Of a DNA stretch of 64,000 bases, positions 35,792 to 45,382 are shown in pieces; position 1 is the stretch's first letter, and every line of letters begins with the position of its first letter. The position numbers and the translations under genes are program-made. The notes beneath the pieces were generated by a model. The model did not search any database and had not been told where the DNA came from. It saw only the letters and a program-made list of their open reading frames with translations. The stretch is taken from the NCBI RefSeq assembly GCF_001651035.1, contig NZ_LXRG01000076.1:62001-126000 (forward strand), read 5' to 3'. This DNA is from Halomonas sp. ALS9. Its GTDB lineage: Bacteria > Pseudomonadota > Gammaproteobacteria > Pseudomonadales > Halomonadaceae.

Positions 35792-37841
35792 AGGCATCTT
35801 GCCGCGCAGTATCGCGCCAGGCCTTGAAGCGGCCCGATGCGCCGCCGTGGCCACTGCTCATATCGGTACGCATCAGAATTGGCGCTGACCCTTGCTGCTG
35901 TTGAGACACTTGGGCATAGAGCTTGGCAGGCTCCCAGTAGCTGACCCGGGTGTCAAACCAACTGCCCTCAATCCACAGCGCAGGGTAGGCCTGGGGCTGG
36001 ATATTGTCGATCGGTGAGTAAGCGCGGATGCGGGCGGCAACCTCTGGCGCTTCCGGGTTTCCCCACTCGCTGTACTCCGCGGTGGTTAGCGGTAGTTCCG
36101 GATTCTGCATGGTGCGCAGCACGTCTAAAAAGGGTACATCTAGCAGCGCGGCGCAAAATTTTTCCGGTGCACGGTTAACACAAGTGCCGACCAGCAGCCC
36201 ACCGGCGCTGGCACCATAGGCAGCGATGCGCTGTGAATCGCTGACACCCTGTTCGACAAGTGCATCACGCGCGGCCAGGAAGTCATTAAAACTGTTTTCC
36301 TTGTGCGCCATTTTACCGTTTAAGTACCAGGGCTCGCCGCGTTCGCCGCCACCGCGGACATGGGCAACCGCAAAAGCTGCACCGCGTTCAAGCAGCTCCA
36401 ACCTAGCGATCGAGAACCAGGGGTCGAGCGCATCACCGTAGGCGCCGTAGCCATACAGCAGTGTGGGTTGGGGTTGGCCCGCCAGGTCGGCGCGCATCAC
36501 TACCGATATGGGCACCTGCTCGCCATCGTCGCTGGTGGCCCAAAGGCGTCGACTGATTAGCTGTTGCGGTTGTAAATTGCCGTACACAGGCACCCGCTTC
36601 AGCAGTGTCCGTTCGCCGCTGGTGAGATCAAGTGCGAACCAGCTGGGCGGCTGGGTAAATGACTCTTCACGCAGATGCACTATCTGTGTATCGAAGTGCG
36701 GCGCATCTTCCAGCATCTGGGAGCAGGGTTGCTCGGGCAGTGCCAGATACTCATCCTGCGTGCATCCGTGCTGGGCATCGAACAGCAAATGCCGCAACCG
36801 CACCTGCGCCTGGGCATGATCGCGCTCCGCCAGTATCAGCCCCCAAGCGAACGCATCAACGCCTTCCAGGGTGGCTTCTTCACGGTGGGCGATTAACGTT
36901 TGCCAATTCAATTGGGGCTGACCAAGCTGACTTTCGGGCAGGAAGTCGAGCTGGAAGTGAGCACCAGCCTGGTTATGCAGGCGATAAAAACTGCCTGGTC
37001 GGTGATCAATGCTGTACTCAACCCCCGCTTGGCGCGACTGAATACACTGGGGGGGTGAATCAGGGGAGTGAGCGGGCAACAGGTGAATTTCACTGGTGTC
37101 TTTTGAGCCACTTTCGAGCAGCAGCCATGACCGCGAACGCGTTTTGCCGATGCCGAGCCAAAACTCAGGGTCTTCTTCGCGCAGTACCAGCATGGGCTCT
37201 TTTGAGGCCATCAAGTCAGCCAATGTCAGCGAAAAACGCCAAACGCTATCCGGGCGCTGGGTATCGTCAAAGCGGGTAAACAGCAAGGTAGCCGTGGTGG
37301 CCGTTTGATCTTCTGCCCAGCACAGCCCCGCGCCAATATCGCTCAATAGTTGCACCGGCTCCCCGCTAGGTAGTGCTTTCAGCCATAGCGTAAAGCGCTC
37401 ATCGCCTTGGGTATCTTCTGTCCAGGCTAGCCATTGCTCATCAGGGGAGAGCGCCATATCGCCCATATCGTAGAAGTCGTGCTCGTTGGCGCGAGCTCTG
37501 ACGTCAAAAAAGCATTCGTGCTGTTCCGGCTGAAGATTGGGGTGGCGCCACCAGCAAGGGTAGTCATCTTCGGCGCCGGTCTCGCTCCAGAACGTGAAGT
37601 GGTCAAGCGTTGTCTTAAGGCTGGTCACGGCTAATTCGCGGCGTGCCAGGTGACTCTGGTATAACGCTTCCTCCAGCGGGGCAAGCGGGGCAAACCAATC
37701 GGCTTGTTGCTGGTTGGCGGCCGTTAAGAAGGCGCTGACTTGCGGGTCGTCGCGCTCCTCTAACCAGTGCCATTGCGGATCATTAGCGCGATAATAGCGT
37801 GCAGCGGGTAAGCCTGAATGTATGCCTTGCTGTGCTTTCAT
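35739..37841 (-). CDS. ptrB: Oligopeptidase B-like prolyl oligopeptidase family peptidase (S9)
   Basis: It is a cytoplasmic serine peptidase of about 700 residues. The N-terminal half is a beta-propeller-like region and the C-terminal part an alpha/beta hydrolase. The nucleophile is near S545 in YGASAGGLLVG, the GGGERGEPWY loop precedes it, and the histidine is in SGHGGASGRF, close to oligopeptidase B, which cuts after basic residues. I prefer the ATG at 37841; a TTG at 37871 would add 10 residues, and neither has a strong ribosome-binding site. Its last 18 codons overlap the heme oxygenase gene on the other strand. Confidence 0.9.
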   Translation of the reverse strand: MKAQQGIHSGLPAARYYRANDPQWHWLEERDDPQVSAFLTAANQQQADWFAPLAPLEEALYQSHLARRELAVTSLKTTLDHFTFWSETGAEDDYPCWWRHPNLQPEQHECFFDVRARANEHDFYDMGDMALSPDEQWLAWTEDTQGDERFTLWLKALPSGEPVQLLSDIGAGLCWAEDQTATTATLLFTRFDDTQRPDSVWRFSLTLADLMASKEPMLVLREEDPEFWLGIGKTRSRSWLLLESGSKDTSEIHLLPAHSPDSPPQCIQSRQAGVEYSIDHRPGSFYRLHNQAGAHFQLDFLPESQLGQPQLNWQTLIAHREEATLEGVDAFAWGLILAERDHAQAQVRLRHLLFDAQHGCTQDEYLALPEQPCSQMLEDAPHFDTQIVHLREESFTQPPSWFALDLTSGERTLLKRVPVYGNLQPQQLISRRLWATSDDGEQVPISVVMRADLAGQPQPTLLYGYGAYGDALDPWFSIARLELLERGAAFAVAHVRGGGERGEPWYLNGKMAHKENSFNDFLAARDALVEQGVSDSQRIAAYGASAGGLLVGTCVNRAPEKFCAALLDVPFLDVLRTMQNPELPLTTAEYSEWGNPEAPEVAARIRAYSPIDNIQPQAYPALWIEGSWFDTRVSYWEPAKLYAQVSQQQQGSAPILMRTDMSSGHGGASGRFKAWRDTARQDAFILWALGLAPQTQPNPE

Positions 37842-37891
37842 AAATTGATAGGTACCATAACGGGAAATCAACGTCGGGTGAGTTCACCCAC

Positions 37892-38329
37892 ATGAGGGGT
37901 ATTATGCTGTTTGCAAATTCAACGCCAATGCTTTGGTTGAGTTATTACGGGCTGTCGCTGTTAGTGATTATCGCGGTCTATTTTGCGCTCACTTTTCTGC
38001 CTCGCTTGCCGCGTCTTGTGCTGACCTGGACGGTTGCCGGGGCGGTATGGATCCCCGCTACTTTCCGGCTACCGCTAATAGAAGAGGGTGAATTCTATAC
38101 CGGTTGGGCACCGTCGGCGATGGTAGCGGCGGTTGGCTTTTTAGAAAATAACGGCTCGGCGCTACGTGGCGGGCTGATGTGGCTGGTGTTAGGCATGGCG
38201 CTAGGAGCGCTTATTGGCGTTGCACTTTGGTGGTGGCGCCGCCCTGGCGAGGCTGAGTATGTGACCCAGGAAGAAGAAAGTGATGATGAAGGCGAATCGC
38301 CACGCCGTCGCGAACCGGTGATTGGTTGA
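37892..38329 (+). CDS. Small inner-membrane protein of unknown function
   Basis: The 145-residue protein has transmembrane helices near residues 14-34, 41-58 and 92-114, then a soluble acidic tail (TQEEESDDEGESPRRREP). I do not recognise a family. A second in-frame ATG at 37904 may be the real start. It is divergent from the oligopeptidase gene. The following 69 bp carry a tandem repeat leading into the YafJ-type gene. Confidence 0.6.
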   Translation: MRGIMLFANSTPMLWLSYYGLSLLVIIAVYFALTFLPRLPRLVLTWTVAGAVWIPATFRLPLIEEGEFYTGWAPSAMVAAVGFLENNGSALRGGLMWLVLGMALGALIGVALWWWRRPGEAEYVTQEEESDDEGESPRRREPVIG

Positions 38330-38372
38330 TGTCACGTTTGAACGATGTCTTGGTGTTTGTGTATGAGTACGT

Positions 38373-38411
38373 ATATGTGAACCGTATGTGTGAATCATAT
38401 GTGTGAACTGT
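38373..38411. repeat. Three 13-bp tandem repeats that include the start codon of the next gene
   Basis: Units ATATGTGAACCGT (38373), ATGTGTGAATCAT (38386) and ATGTGTGAACTGT (38399) are contiguous. The third unit is the first four codons of the amidotransferase gene. The second gives an out-of-frame ATG that reads six codons and stops at TGA inside the third unit. Confidence 0.85.
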
Positions 38412-39178
38412 TGGGGATGAGCGCCAATGTGCCCACCGACATCTGCTTCAGCTTTTCGGGCTTTTTGCACCGCGGTGGGGGCACTGGTCCCCATCGTGAT
38501 GGCTGGGGAATCGCCTTCTATGAAGAGGGCGGCTACCGCGACTTTCGTGATCCTCATCCGTCAGTCGATTCGCCCATCGCGCGGTTGATTTGTGACTACC
38601 CGATTAAGTCCAATGTGGTGATTAGCCATATTCGCCAAGCGAATGTAGGGGGCGTAAAGCTTGCCAATACTCATCCATTTACCCGAGAAATGTGGGGGCG
38701 GCCCTGGTGCTACGCCCATAATGGCCAGCTAAGTGGCTGGGAGAGCTTAACATTAGGCAACTACACCCCGGTTGGCAGCACCGATAGCGAGCATGCCTAC
38801 TGCTGGTTAATAGGTGAGTTACGCCGCACCTTTCCTACACCTCCTGCTACACCTGAACCACTCTGGAAGTGCTTGCATCAGCTGTGTGAGCAGCTAAGAA
38901 CGCTGGGGGTGTTCAATATGCTGCTCTCCGATGGCTGCTATTTGTATACCTATTGCACCACTAAATTGGCGCATATTACCCGCTGTGCGCCCTTTGGCGA
39001 TGCGGAACTCTCCGACGCTGAGATGACGGTGAATTTTGCCGAACACACCACGCCTAACGATATTGTTTCAGTGATTGCCACCGAGCCTCTTACTCATAAT
39101 GAAGCATGGCAGCGCATGGTGCCGGGTGAGCTATTGGTCTGGCGAGATGGAGAAATTCAGGCACGTTACTGTCCATAA
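38399..39178 (+). CDS. Class II glutamine amidotransferase, YafJ type
   Basis: The 259-residue protein starts MCELLGMSANVP. Cys2 would be the N-terminal nucleophile after methionine removal. Family motifs include HRGGGTGPHRDGWGIAFY, ISHIRQANVGG, NTHPFTREMWG and YAHNGQLSGW. The biochemical role of YafJ is not settled; the family releases ammonia from glutamine. The start must be 38399 to place cysteine second; a GTG at 38390 would spoil that. No ribosome-binding site is evident before it; the start lies in a tandem repeat instead. Confidence 0.88.
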   Translation: MCELLGMSANVPTDICFSFSGFLHRGGGTGPHRDGWGIAFYEEGGYRDFRDPHPSVDSPIARLICDYPIKSNVVISHIRQANVGGVKLANTHPFTREMWGRPWCYAHNGQLSGWESLTLGNYTPVGSTDSEHAYCWLIGELRRTFPTPPATPEPLWKCLHQLCEQLRTLGVFNMLLSDGCYLYTYCTTKLAHITRCAPFGDAELSDAEMTVNFAEHTTPNDIVSVIATEPLTHNEAWQRMVPGELLVWRDGEIQARYCP

Positions 39179-39250
39179 ACGTAGGTATTGCTAAAGTGAA
39201 ACAAGAGAAGTAGCACTGAATTGAACAAACCTGACTATGGGCTAAAGTTT

Positions 39251-39262
39251 AAACGTAAGTTT
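39251..39262. promoter_or_regulatory. Possible PsrA-like operator upstream of fadD
   Basis: AAACGTAAGTTT is an interrupted palindrome, AAAC-N4-GTTT, of the kind bound by PsrA-family fatty-acid-responsive TetR repressors. It lies 129 bp before fadD. Short sites like this also occur by chance. Confidence 0.3.
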
Positions 39263-39390
39263 CAATCGATCGTTTTACAGCCTGTTATAGGTCGTATATC
39301 GTTGGGCTTCTTAAGCTACTTTTTAGACTAAGACCAGCGACAACAACAAGGTCGGTGATCCTACGCCGACGCCGATAGCGGAGATTGCCC

Positions 39391-41061
39391 ATGAGCGAAC
39401 ACGCCAACGCCGCCGTTTTACGTGGCCCAGCGCTTGAAGGGTTGGATCAATACGATTCAGTCACGGATGTTTTTCATAACGCAGTAGCACGTTTTAAGGA
39501 CAAACCCGCTTTTTCCTGTATGGGAAAAACGCTCACCTTCGCTGACCTTGACCGCCTCTCAGCGAATTTTGCGGCTTGGCTTCAGCATGAAACCGACCTC
39601 GTTCCCGGCGACCGTATTGCTATCCAGTTGCCTAACGTACTGCAGTTCCCGGTAGCGGTATTTGGCGCGCTGCGGGCAGGCTTAGTGGTGGTTAACACCA
39701 ACCCGCTGTATACCGAGCGGGAAATGGCCCACCAGTTCAAGGACGCCAACGCTAAAGCCATTGTTATTTTGGCCAATATGGCCGACAAACTTGAGAAAGT
39801 ACTCGATAAAACAGATATCGAGCGCGTTATCGTCACCCAACTAGCCGACTTGCACGATGTGCCCAAACGCTGGTTAATCAATGCCGTAGTTAAGCATGTT
39901 AAGAAAATGGTGCCTGCTTATTCGCTGCCCGGTGCGGTTGGTTTTCGCGATGCGCTGAAAAAAGGCGCATCGCTAAGCCATAGCGAGGACAAGAGGAGCC
40001 CCGACGATTTAGCCGCGCTTCAATATACGGGCGGCACTACGGGTATGCCAAAGGGGGCCATGCTGACCCATCGCAATCTTATCGCCAATATGCTGCAAGC
40101 GCGGCAAGCGATTGGGCCGCATCTCAGCGATGGTGAAGAACTGGTTATCGCACCGCTTCCGGTTTATCACATCTATACCTTTACGGTTAACTGTCTGTTC
40201 TTAATGGAAACCGGTAACCACTCATTGCTAATCACCAACCCTCGCGACCTGGATGGGTTTGTCAAAGAGCTCAAGGGGCTGCCTTTTACTGCCTTTATCG
40301 GCCTCAACACGCTGTTTAATGCGCTGTGTAATCGCGACGACTTCAAGCAGCTCGATTTTTCCAAGTTGAAGCTGACGATCTCCGGCGGCATGGCGCTGAC
40401 CAAAGCAGCGGCGCAGCGTTGGGAGCAAACGACCGGTTGTCCAATCGCTGAGGGGTATGGTCTGACCGAGACGTCTCCCATTGTTAGCTTCAACCCCACT
40501 GATGCGATCCAACTAGGCACTATCGGCAAGCCCGTGGCAGGCACCGCGGTAAAAGTCGTCGATGCCGACGGCAACGACGTGGCACTGGGCGAGCCGGGAG
40601 AGCTGTGCGTGCAAGGCCCGCAGGTGATGAAAGGCTACTGGCAGCGCGACGATGAAACTCGCGTTTCGATTGATGAGGATGGCTGGTTCCACACGGGTGA
40701 TATCGCCGTGCTGCAGGAGGATGGCTATATTCGCATCGTTGATCGTAAAAAAGACATGATCTTGGTCTCTGGCTTCAACGTTTATCCCAATGAAATCGAG
40801 GATGTGGTTGCCGCCCATCCAGATGTCCTTGAGTCGGCAGCGGTGGGTGTGCCGGATGAAAACGCTGGCGAAGTGATTAAGCTGTTCGTGGTGAGCAAAA
40901 ATAGCCAGCTTGATGAGAAAACGCTACGTGACTGGTGCAAAAAAGAGCTGACCGGTTACAAGGTGCCTAAAATCATCGAGTTTCGTGACGAGTTGCCCAA
41001 AACCAACGTGGGCAAAGTGTTGCGCCGACAACTGCGCGATGAAGCACCCGCAAAAACCTAG
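39391..41061 (+). CDS. fadD: Long-chain fatty acyl-CoA synthetase
   Basis: It activates fatty acids to acyl-CoA with ATP at the inner membrane for beta-oxidation. The protein is about 556 residues. The AMP-binding signature YTGGTTGMPKGAMLTHRN is near 212-230. Later ANL motifs are GYGLTETSP, GWFHTGDI, DRKKDMILVSGFNVYPNEIE and the C-terminal catalytic lysine in PKTNVGKVLRRQLR. The ATG at 39391 follows GCGGAGA; a TTG two codons earlier is less likely. The stop codon TAG is the first three bases of a tandem repeat. Confidence 0.94.
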   Translation: MSEHANAAVLRGPALEGLDQYDSVTDVFHNAVARFKDKPAFSCMGKTLTFADLDRLSANFAAWLQHETDLVPGDRIAIQLPNVLQFPVAVFGALRAGLVVVNTNPLYTEREMAHQFKDANAKAIVILANMADKLEKVLDKTDIERVIVTQLADLHDVPKRWLINAVVKHVKKMVPAYSLPGAVGFRDALKKGASLSHSEDKRSPDDLAALQYTGGTTGMPKGAMLTHRNLIANMLQARQAIGPHLSDGEELVIAPLPVYHIYTFTVNCLFLMETGNHSLLITNPRDLDGFVKELKGLPFTAFIGLNTLFNALCNRDDFKQLDFSKLKLTISGGMALTKAAAQRWEQTTGCPIAEGYGLTETSPIVSFNPTDAIQLGTIGKPVAGTAVKVVDADGNDVALGEPGELCVQGPQVMKGYWQRDDETRVSIDEDGWFHTGDIAVLQEDGYIRIVDRKKDMILVSGFNVYPNEIEDVVAAHPDVLESAAVGVPDENAGEVIKLFVVSKNSQLDEKTLRDWCKKELTGYKVPKIIEFRDELPKTNVGKVLRRQLRDEAPAKT

Positions 41062-41117
41062 CTATTAAAAACTAGCTTTTAAAAACGTAGCTGTTAAAAA
41101 CTTAGCTGTTAGATAAC
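41059..41117. repeat. Four-copy 14-15 bp tandem repeat starting at the fadD stop codon
   Basis: Units TAGCTATTAAAAAC, TAGCTTTTAAAAACG, TAGCTGTTAAAAACT and TAGCTGTTAGATAAC run head to tail. The first TAG is the fadD stop. No hairpin is formed by the array itself. Confidence 0.85.
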
Positions 41118-41167
41118 GCCCCAGCGCTGCGTTAGGCGTCGTGGCGCTGAAAGCGTTACAATAGTCG

Positions 41168-41197
41168 GCCCGCTCACCTGTGCGGGCTGATTTTTTT
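41168..41197 (+). terminator. Intrinsic terminator downstream of fadD
   Basis: GCCCGC (41168-41173) pairs with GCGGGC (41182-41187) over an 8-nt loop, followed by TGA and seven T residues. It separates fadD from hrpA. Confidence 0.75.
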
Positions 41198-41236
41198 ATA
41201 GTTCTTTTTAATGACCCTTGTTAAATCGCCAAGCGA

Positions 41237-44200
41237 ATGGAAGCCGACCCTATCGTGACCACTGACACATCCCTAGCCCCTACCGATAGCCAACGCCTTG
41301 CGTCGCTGAAACAGGCAGCGGGCGATGTGATGCTGCGCGATGCAGAGCGGCTGGAACGACGCCTAGCTGGGTTGAGCCGTCGCGTGCGCGATAACAAGCC
41401 TATCAGCCGTGGTTTGGACGAAGTGCAGCGCGAGCTTGATCGCGCCCAGCAGCAGCTTAGCCAGCGTGAAACCCAAAAGGTCGCCCTCAACTACCCGCCG
41501 AAACTGCCCGTGGTCGAGCGGCGGGAAGATATTATTAACGCCATACGCGATCACCAAGTGGTGGTGGTCGCAGGGGAGACCGGCTCGGGCAAAACCACCC
41601 AGTTACCCAAAATGTGTTTGGAGTTGGGGCGCGGCCGCCGTGGTTTGATTGGTCATACTCAGCCGCGCCGCCTGGCTGCCCGCAGTGTCGCCAGCCGCCT
41701 GGCGGAAGAGCTGGAAGTCTCTCTGGGCGAGCAGGTGGGCTACCAGGTGCGCTTCACCGACCAAAGCAGCCCAACAACCTTGGTCAAATTAATGACCGAC
41801 GGGATCTTGCTGGCCGAGACGCAGAATGATCCGCTGCTGCTGCGCTACGACACGATCATTATTGATGAAGCTCACGAACGCAGCCTGAATATCGACTTTC
41901 TGCTCGGCTACCTCAAGCGCCTGCTCCCTAAGCGGCCCGATCTAAAAGTCATCATTACCTCGGCGACCATCGACGTGGAGCGCTTTGCCAAGCACTTCGG
42001 CACGGCCAAAACGCCTGCACCGGTAGTAGAAGTCACCGGGCGCACCTATCCCGTTGAGGTGCACTACCGGCCGCTGGTACGCGACGAGGACGATGAAGAA
42101 GACCGCACGCTGCAAGAGGGCATTCTCCACGCGGTGGAAGAAATTGAAGCGATCGAGCGGGAGAAAGGTTGGCTGCACGGCCCCCGGGACGTGCTGGTGT
42201 TTTTACCCGGTGAGCGCGAGATCCGTGAAACTGCCGATACCCTGCGCCGCGCCGAGCTGAAAGGCACCGAAATTCTGCCGCTCTACGCTCGGCTCTCTAA
42301 CGAAGAACAGAACCGCGTGTTTGCCCCGCACCGCGGGCGGCGTATTGTCCTCGCCACCAACGTTGCGGAAACCTCGCTAACGGTGCCCGGTATTCGCTAC
42401 GTGATCGACCCAGGGCTGGTGCGTATCAGCCGCTACAGCTACCGCTCCAAGATCCAGCGACTACCGGTGGAAGCGGTTAGTCAGGCCAGCGCCAACCAGC
42501 GCAAAGGCCGCTGCGGGCGGATTGCCGAAGGCGTGTGTATTCGCCTCTACAGCGAAGAGGATTTTCTCTCCCGGCCCGGCTTTACCGACCCCGAAATTCA
42601 GCGCACCAACTTAGCGTCGGTCATCCTTTCGATGCTGGGGTTAAAGCTTGGCGATATCGAGGCCTTCCCATTCGTCGATCCGCCGGATAGCCGCTTTGTA
42701 AAAGACGGTTTTCGGTTACTGTTCGAGCTGGGCGCGGTGGATGAAAAGCAGCACCTTTCTCCGCTCGGGCGTAAGCTGGCGCGGCTGCCGATTGACCCAC
42801 GCCTGGCGCGCATGGTGCTGGCCGGTACCGAATTCGGCAGCCTGCGCGATGTGCTAATCGTCGTCTCGGCGCTGGCCATCCAAGACCCCCGCGACCGACC
42901 GGCGGATAAGCGCCAAGCCGCCGACCAAGCCCACCAGCGCTGGCACGACCCAGATTCCGACTTTGTCGCTTTGTTGAACCTCTGGCACGGCATTGAGAAT
43001 GCCCGCGAAGCGCTGTCGGGTAATCAGCTGCGCCGCTGGTGCCGAGAGCACTACATCAATTACCTGCGCATGCGCGAGTGGCACGACACCTTCCGCCAGC
43101 TCCGCCAACTGCTGCGCGATATGGATATCGAAGTGCCCGCGCCGCCGCCCCGCAATGAAGACGAGAGCGAAGAGCAGGCGCGCCAAATGCGGCGTAAAAC
43201 CTCGGGCAAGGTGCATCAGGCGCTACTTTCGGGGCTGCTCTCCAACCTGGGCACGCTGGTGGAGAACCGCGAGTATCTCGGCGCCCGCAATCGTAAATTT
43301 ATGATTCACCCTGGCTCTGGGTTGGCCAAGAAGTCGCCCAAGTGGATCATGGCGTTCGAGATGGTGGAAACCTCCAAGTTATTTGCTCGCACCGTGGCAA
43401 AAATCGACCCTCAGTGGATTGAACCTCAGGCGCAGCACCTGGTTAAGCGCAGCTACAGCGAACCCCATTGGGAAATGAAACGTGCCCAGGTTGTCGCTTT
43501 TGAGCAAGTGACGCTGTTTGGTCTGCCGATTGTGGCGCGGCGCAAGGTACATTACGGGCCAATCGCTCCCCAGGAATCCCGAGAGCTGTTTATTCGCCGT
43601 GCGCTGGTGGAAGGGGAGTTTCAAACCAAAGGTGCCTTCTTTGCCCACAACCGCGCACTGATCGACGAAGTTGAGGCATTGGAAGATCGCGCTCGGCGGC
43701 GGGACATACTGGTCGATGAAGACACCCTGTACGATTTTTACAACCAGCGCATTCCGGCTGAAACCGTCAACGGCAAGGGATTTGAGCGCTGGCGCAAACA
43801 GGCCGAGCAGCAAAACCCGCAACTACTCCACTTCGATATTGATTCACTCAAAGCGCGGGATGCGCAGGACGTCACCCAGGCACAGTACCCCGATCATTTA
43901 ATCCTGGCGGGCGTGGCCTATCCCGTCAGTTACCACTTTGACCCTGAAGCCGAAGATGACGGTGTTACGCTGACCGTTCCCGCCGCCATGCTGCCCCAGG
44001 TGCCAGTTCACGCGTTGGAGTGGCTGGTGCCGGGGCTGCTGCGCGAAAAGTGTATTGCGCTGTTGAAGTCGCTGCCGAAAAGCATCCGCCGTCAGGTGGT
44101 GCCGATTCCCGATTGGGTGGATGCGGCGTTGGAGACTCTGGTGCCCGACCAGCGCCCGTTAACCGAAGCGCTGGGCGAGTTTATTCGTCGTCGGACATCC

Positions 44201-45256
44201 ACGCGGGTGCATCCTGACGACTGGCGCCTGGATTTGCTTGAACCGCATCTGAGCATGAATATTCGCGTAGTCGATCACGCGGGCGAGACCTTGGGGCAGG
44301 GGCGTGATCTGCGCGCCTTGGAACAGCGCTTTGAAGCCGCCGCCAGCGCAGGCGCTCAGGCGCTGGCCGAGCAGGTTAGCCATGAGCCCGCCGTTGCCGG
44401 GTTACCCAAAACGCCGCTGCCTGCTTCGCGTGTTACCACCCAGGCCGGCATCCGCGTAGAGGCGTATCCTGCCTTGGTTGTTGCTGACGTTGCAGCTGAC
44501 GCCCGAGAGTTCAAGGTGGCGCTGTTTGATCACCCGGCAAAAGCGGAGGCTGCCCACCAGGAGGGCATCGCCCGACTGGCCATTGCCAAGTTACCCGAAC
44601 AGGTAAAAGCGATTAAACAACTGCCGGGGGTTGAGAAGTGCGCACTACTGTTTGCCAAAGTGGGCAGTAAACAAGCTTTAGTCGATGATCTGTTGCTTGC
44701 GGTATTTACCCAAGTGGTCGCCCAGCACCCCCTGCCGCGCTCAGAAGGGGAATTTAGCCAGCGTCTAAACGCTACCCAAAGTCAACTCGTTGATGAAGCG
44801 AAAGCGCTCTTGGCACGGGTAGAGGTCGCGCTAAAAGGCCATCTGGCGGTCAGTAAGGTGCTCAAAGGGAAGCTTAATTTTGCCCTGGCGTTGGTGTACA
44901 GCGATGTTAGCGCGCAGATGCAGCGTTTGGTCTACCCAGGCTTTATCCGCGATGCAGGCGCATGGCTAGATGAATACCCGCGCTACACCGAGGCGGCGCT
45001 CATTCGGCTTGAAAAAGCAGCCCGTGAACGTGGCCGCGATCAAATGGTGATGCAAGATGTCCAGGCATTAGAGGCGCGCTTTGATGCCCGCCGCGAAAGC
45101 GAGCGCCGCGGGCGGGTGGAAGACCCAGAACTGGTCGCTTTTGGCTGGTGGTTGCAAGAGCTTAGGGTGTCGCTATTCGCTCAGCAGTTGGGTACTAGCA
45201 TGGTGGTGTCGGTGAAACGATTGGAAAAGCGCTGGCAAGAGATCACTAGCGTTTAG
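41237..45256 (+). CDS. hrpA: ATP-dependent RNA helicase HrpA
   Basis: This 1339-residue DEAH-box helicase belongs to the HrpA type, which acts on stalled ribosomes and mRNA. Walker A GETGSGKTTQLPK is near residue 113, the DEAH motif IIDEAHERSLN near 210, SATID as motif III, and TNVAETSLTVPGI with QRKGRCGR as motifs V and VI. Helicase-associated and OB-fold regions follow, then the long HrpA-specific C-terminal domain. Full length for the family. A tandem 13-bp duplication follows the stop. Confidence 0.95.
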   Translation: MEADPIVTTDTSLAPTDSQRLASLKQAAGDVMLRDAERLERRLAGLSRRVRDNKPISRGLDEVQRELDRAQQQLSQRETQKVALNYPPKLPVVERREDIINAIRDHQVVVVAGETGSGKTTQLPKMCLELGRGRRGLIGHTQPRRLAARSVASRLAEELEVSLGEQVGYQVRFTDQSSPTTLVKLMTDGILLAETQNDPLLLRYDTIIIDEAHERSLNIDFLLGYLKRLLPKRPDLKVIITSATIDVERFAKHFGTAKTPAPVVEVTGRTYPVEVHYRPLVRDEDDEEDRTLQEGILHAVEEIEAIEREKGWLHGPRDVLVFLPGEREIRETADTLRRAELKGTEILPLYARLSNEEQNRVFAPHRGRRIVLATNVAETSLTVPGIRYVIDPGLVRISRYSYRSKIQRLPVEAVSQASANQRKGRCGRIAEGVCIRLYSEEDFLSRPGFTDPEIQRTNLASVILSMLGLKLGDIEAFPFVDPPDSRFVKDGFRLLFELGAVDEKQHLSPLGRKLARLPIDPRLARMVLAGTEFGSLRDVLIVVSALAIQDPRDRPADKRQAADQAHQRWHDPDSDFVALLNLWHGIENAREALSGNQLRRWCREHYINYLRMREWHDTFRQLRQLLRDMDIEVPAPPPRNEDESEEQARQMRRKTSGKVHQALLSGLLSNLGTLVENREYLGARNRKFMIHPGSGLAKKSPKWIMAFEMVETSKLFARTVAKIDPQWIEPQAQHLVKRSYSEPHWEMKRAQVVAFEQVTLFGLPIVARRKVHYGPIAPQESRELFIRRALVEGEFQTKGAFFAHNRALIDEVEALEDRARRRDILVDEDTLYDFYNQRIPAETVNGKGFERWRKQAEQQNPQLLHFDIDSLKARDAQDVTQAQYPDHLILAGVAYPVSYHFDPEAEDDGVTLTVPAAMLPQVPVHALEWLVPGLLREKCIALLKSLPKSIRRQVVPIPDWVDAALETLVPDQRPLTEALGEFIRRRTSTRVHPDDWRLDLLEPHLSMNIRVVDHAGETLGQGRDLRALEQRFEAAASAGAQALAEQVSHEPAVAGLPKTPLPASRVTTQAGIRVEAYPALVVADVAADAREFKVALFDHPAKAEAAHQEGIARLAIAKLPEQVKAIKQLPGVEKCALLFAKVGSKQALVDDLLLAVFTQVVAQHPLPRSEGEFSQRLNATQSQLVDEAKALLARVEVALKGHLAVSKVLKGKLNFALALVYSDVSAQMQRLVYPGFIRDAGAWLDEYPRYTEAALIRLEKAARERGRDQMVMQDVQALEARFDARRESERRGRVEDPELVAFGWWLQELRVSLFAQQLGTSMVVSVKRLEKRWQEITSV

Positions 45257-45258
45257 CA

Positions 45259-45284
45259 GTGGTTGGAAAAAGTTGCTGGAAAAA
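45259..45284. repeat. Tandem 13-bp duplication after hrpA
   Basis: GTGGTTGGAAAAA (45259-45271) is followed by GTTGCTGGAAAAA (45272-45284), two differences in 13. It lies 2 bp after the hrpA stop. Confidence 0.7.
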
Positions 45285-45382
45285 CCGCTATTTTACGCAC
45301 ACAGTAACGTGATGGGTTCGCCGTAAGTCGCACGCTACATTGATGGCCGGTCACGTCGGCAAGCCGCTTAGAGGAGATTGGC

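Noticed and set aside
36659..37279. A 206-codon plus-strand frame inside the oligopeptidase gene
   Set aside because: It is fully antisense to ptrB, has no family features, and the opposite strand carries an intact catalytic triad.
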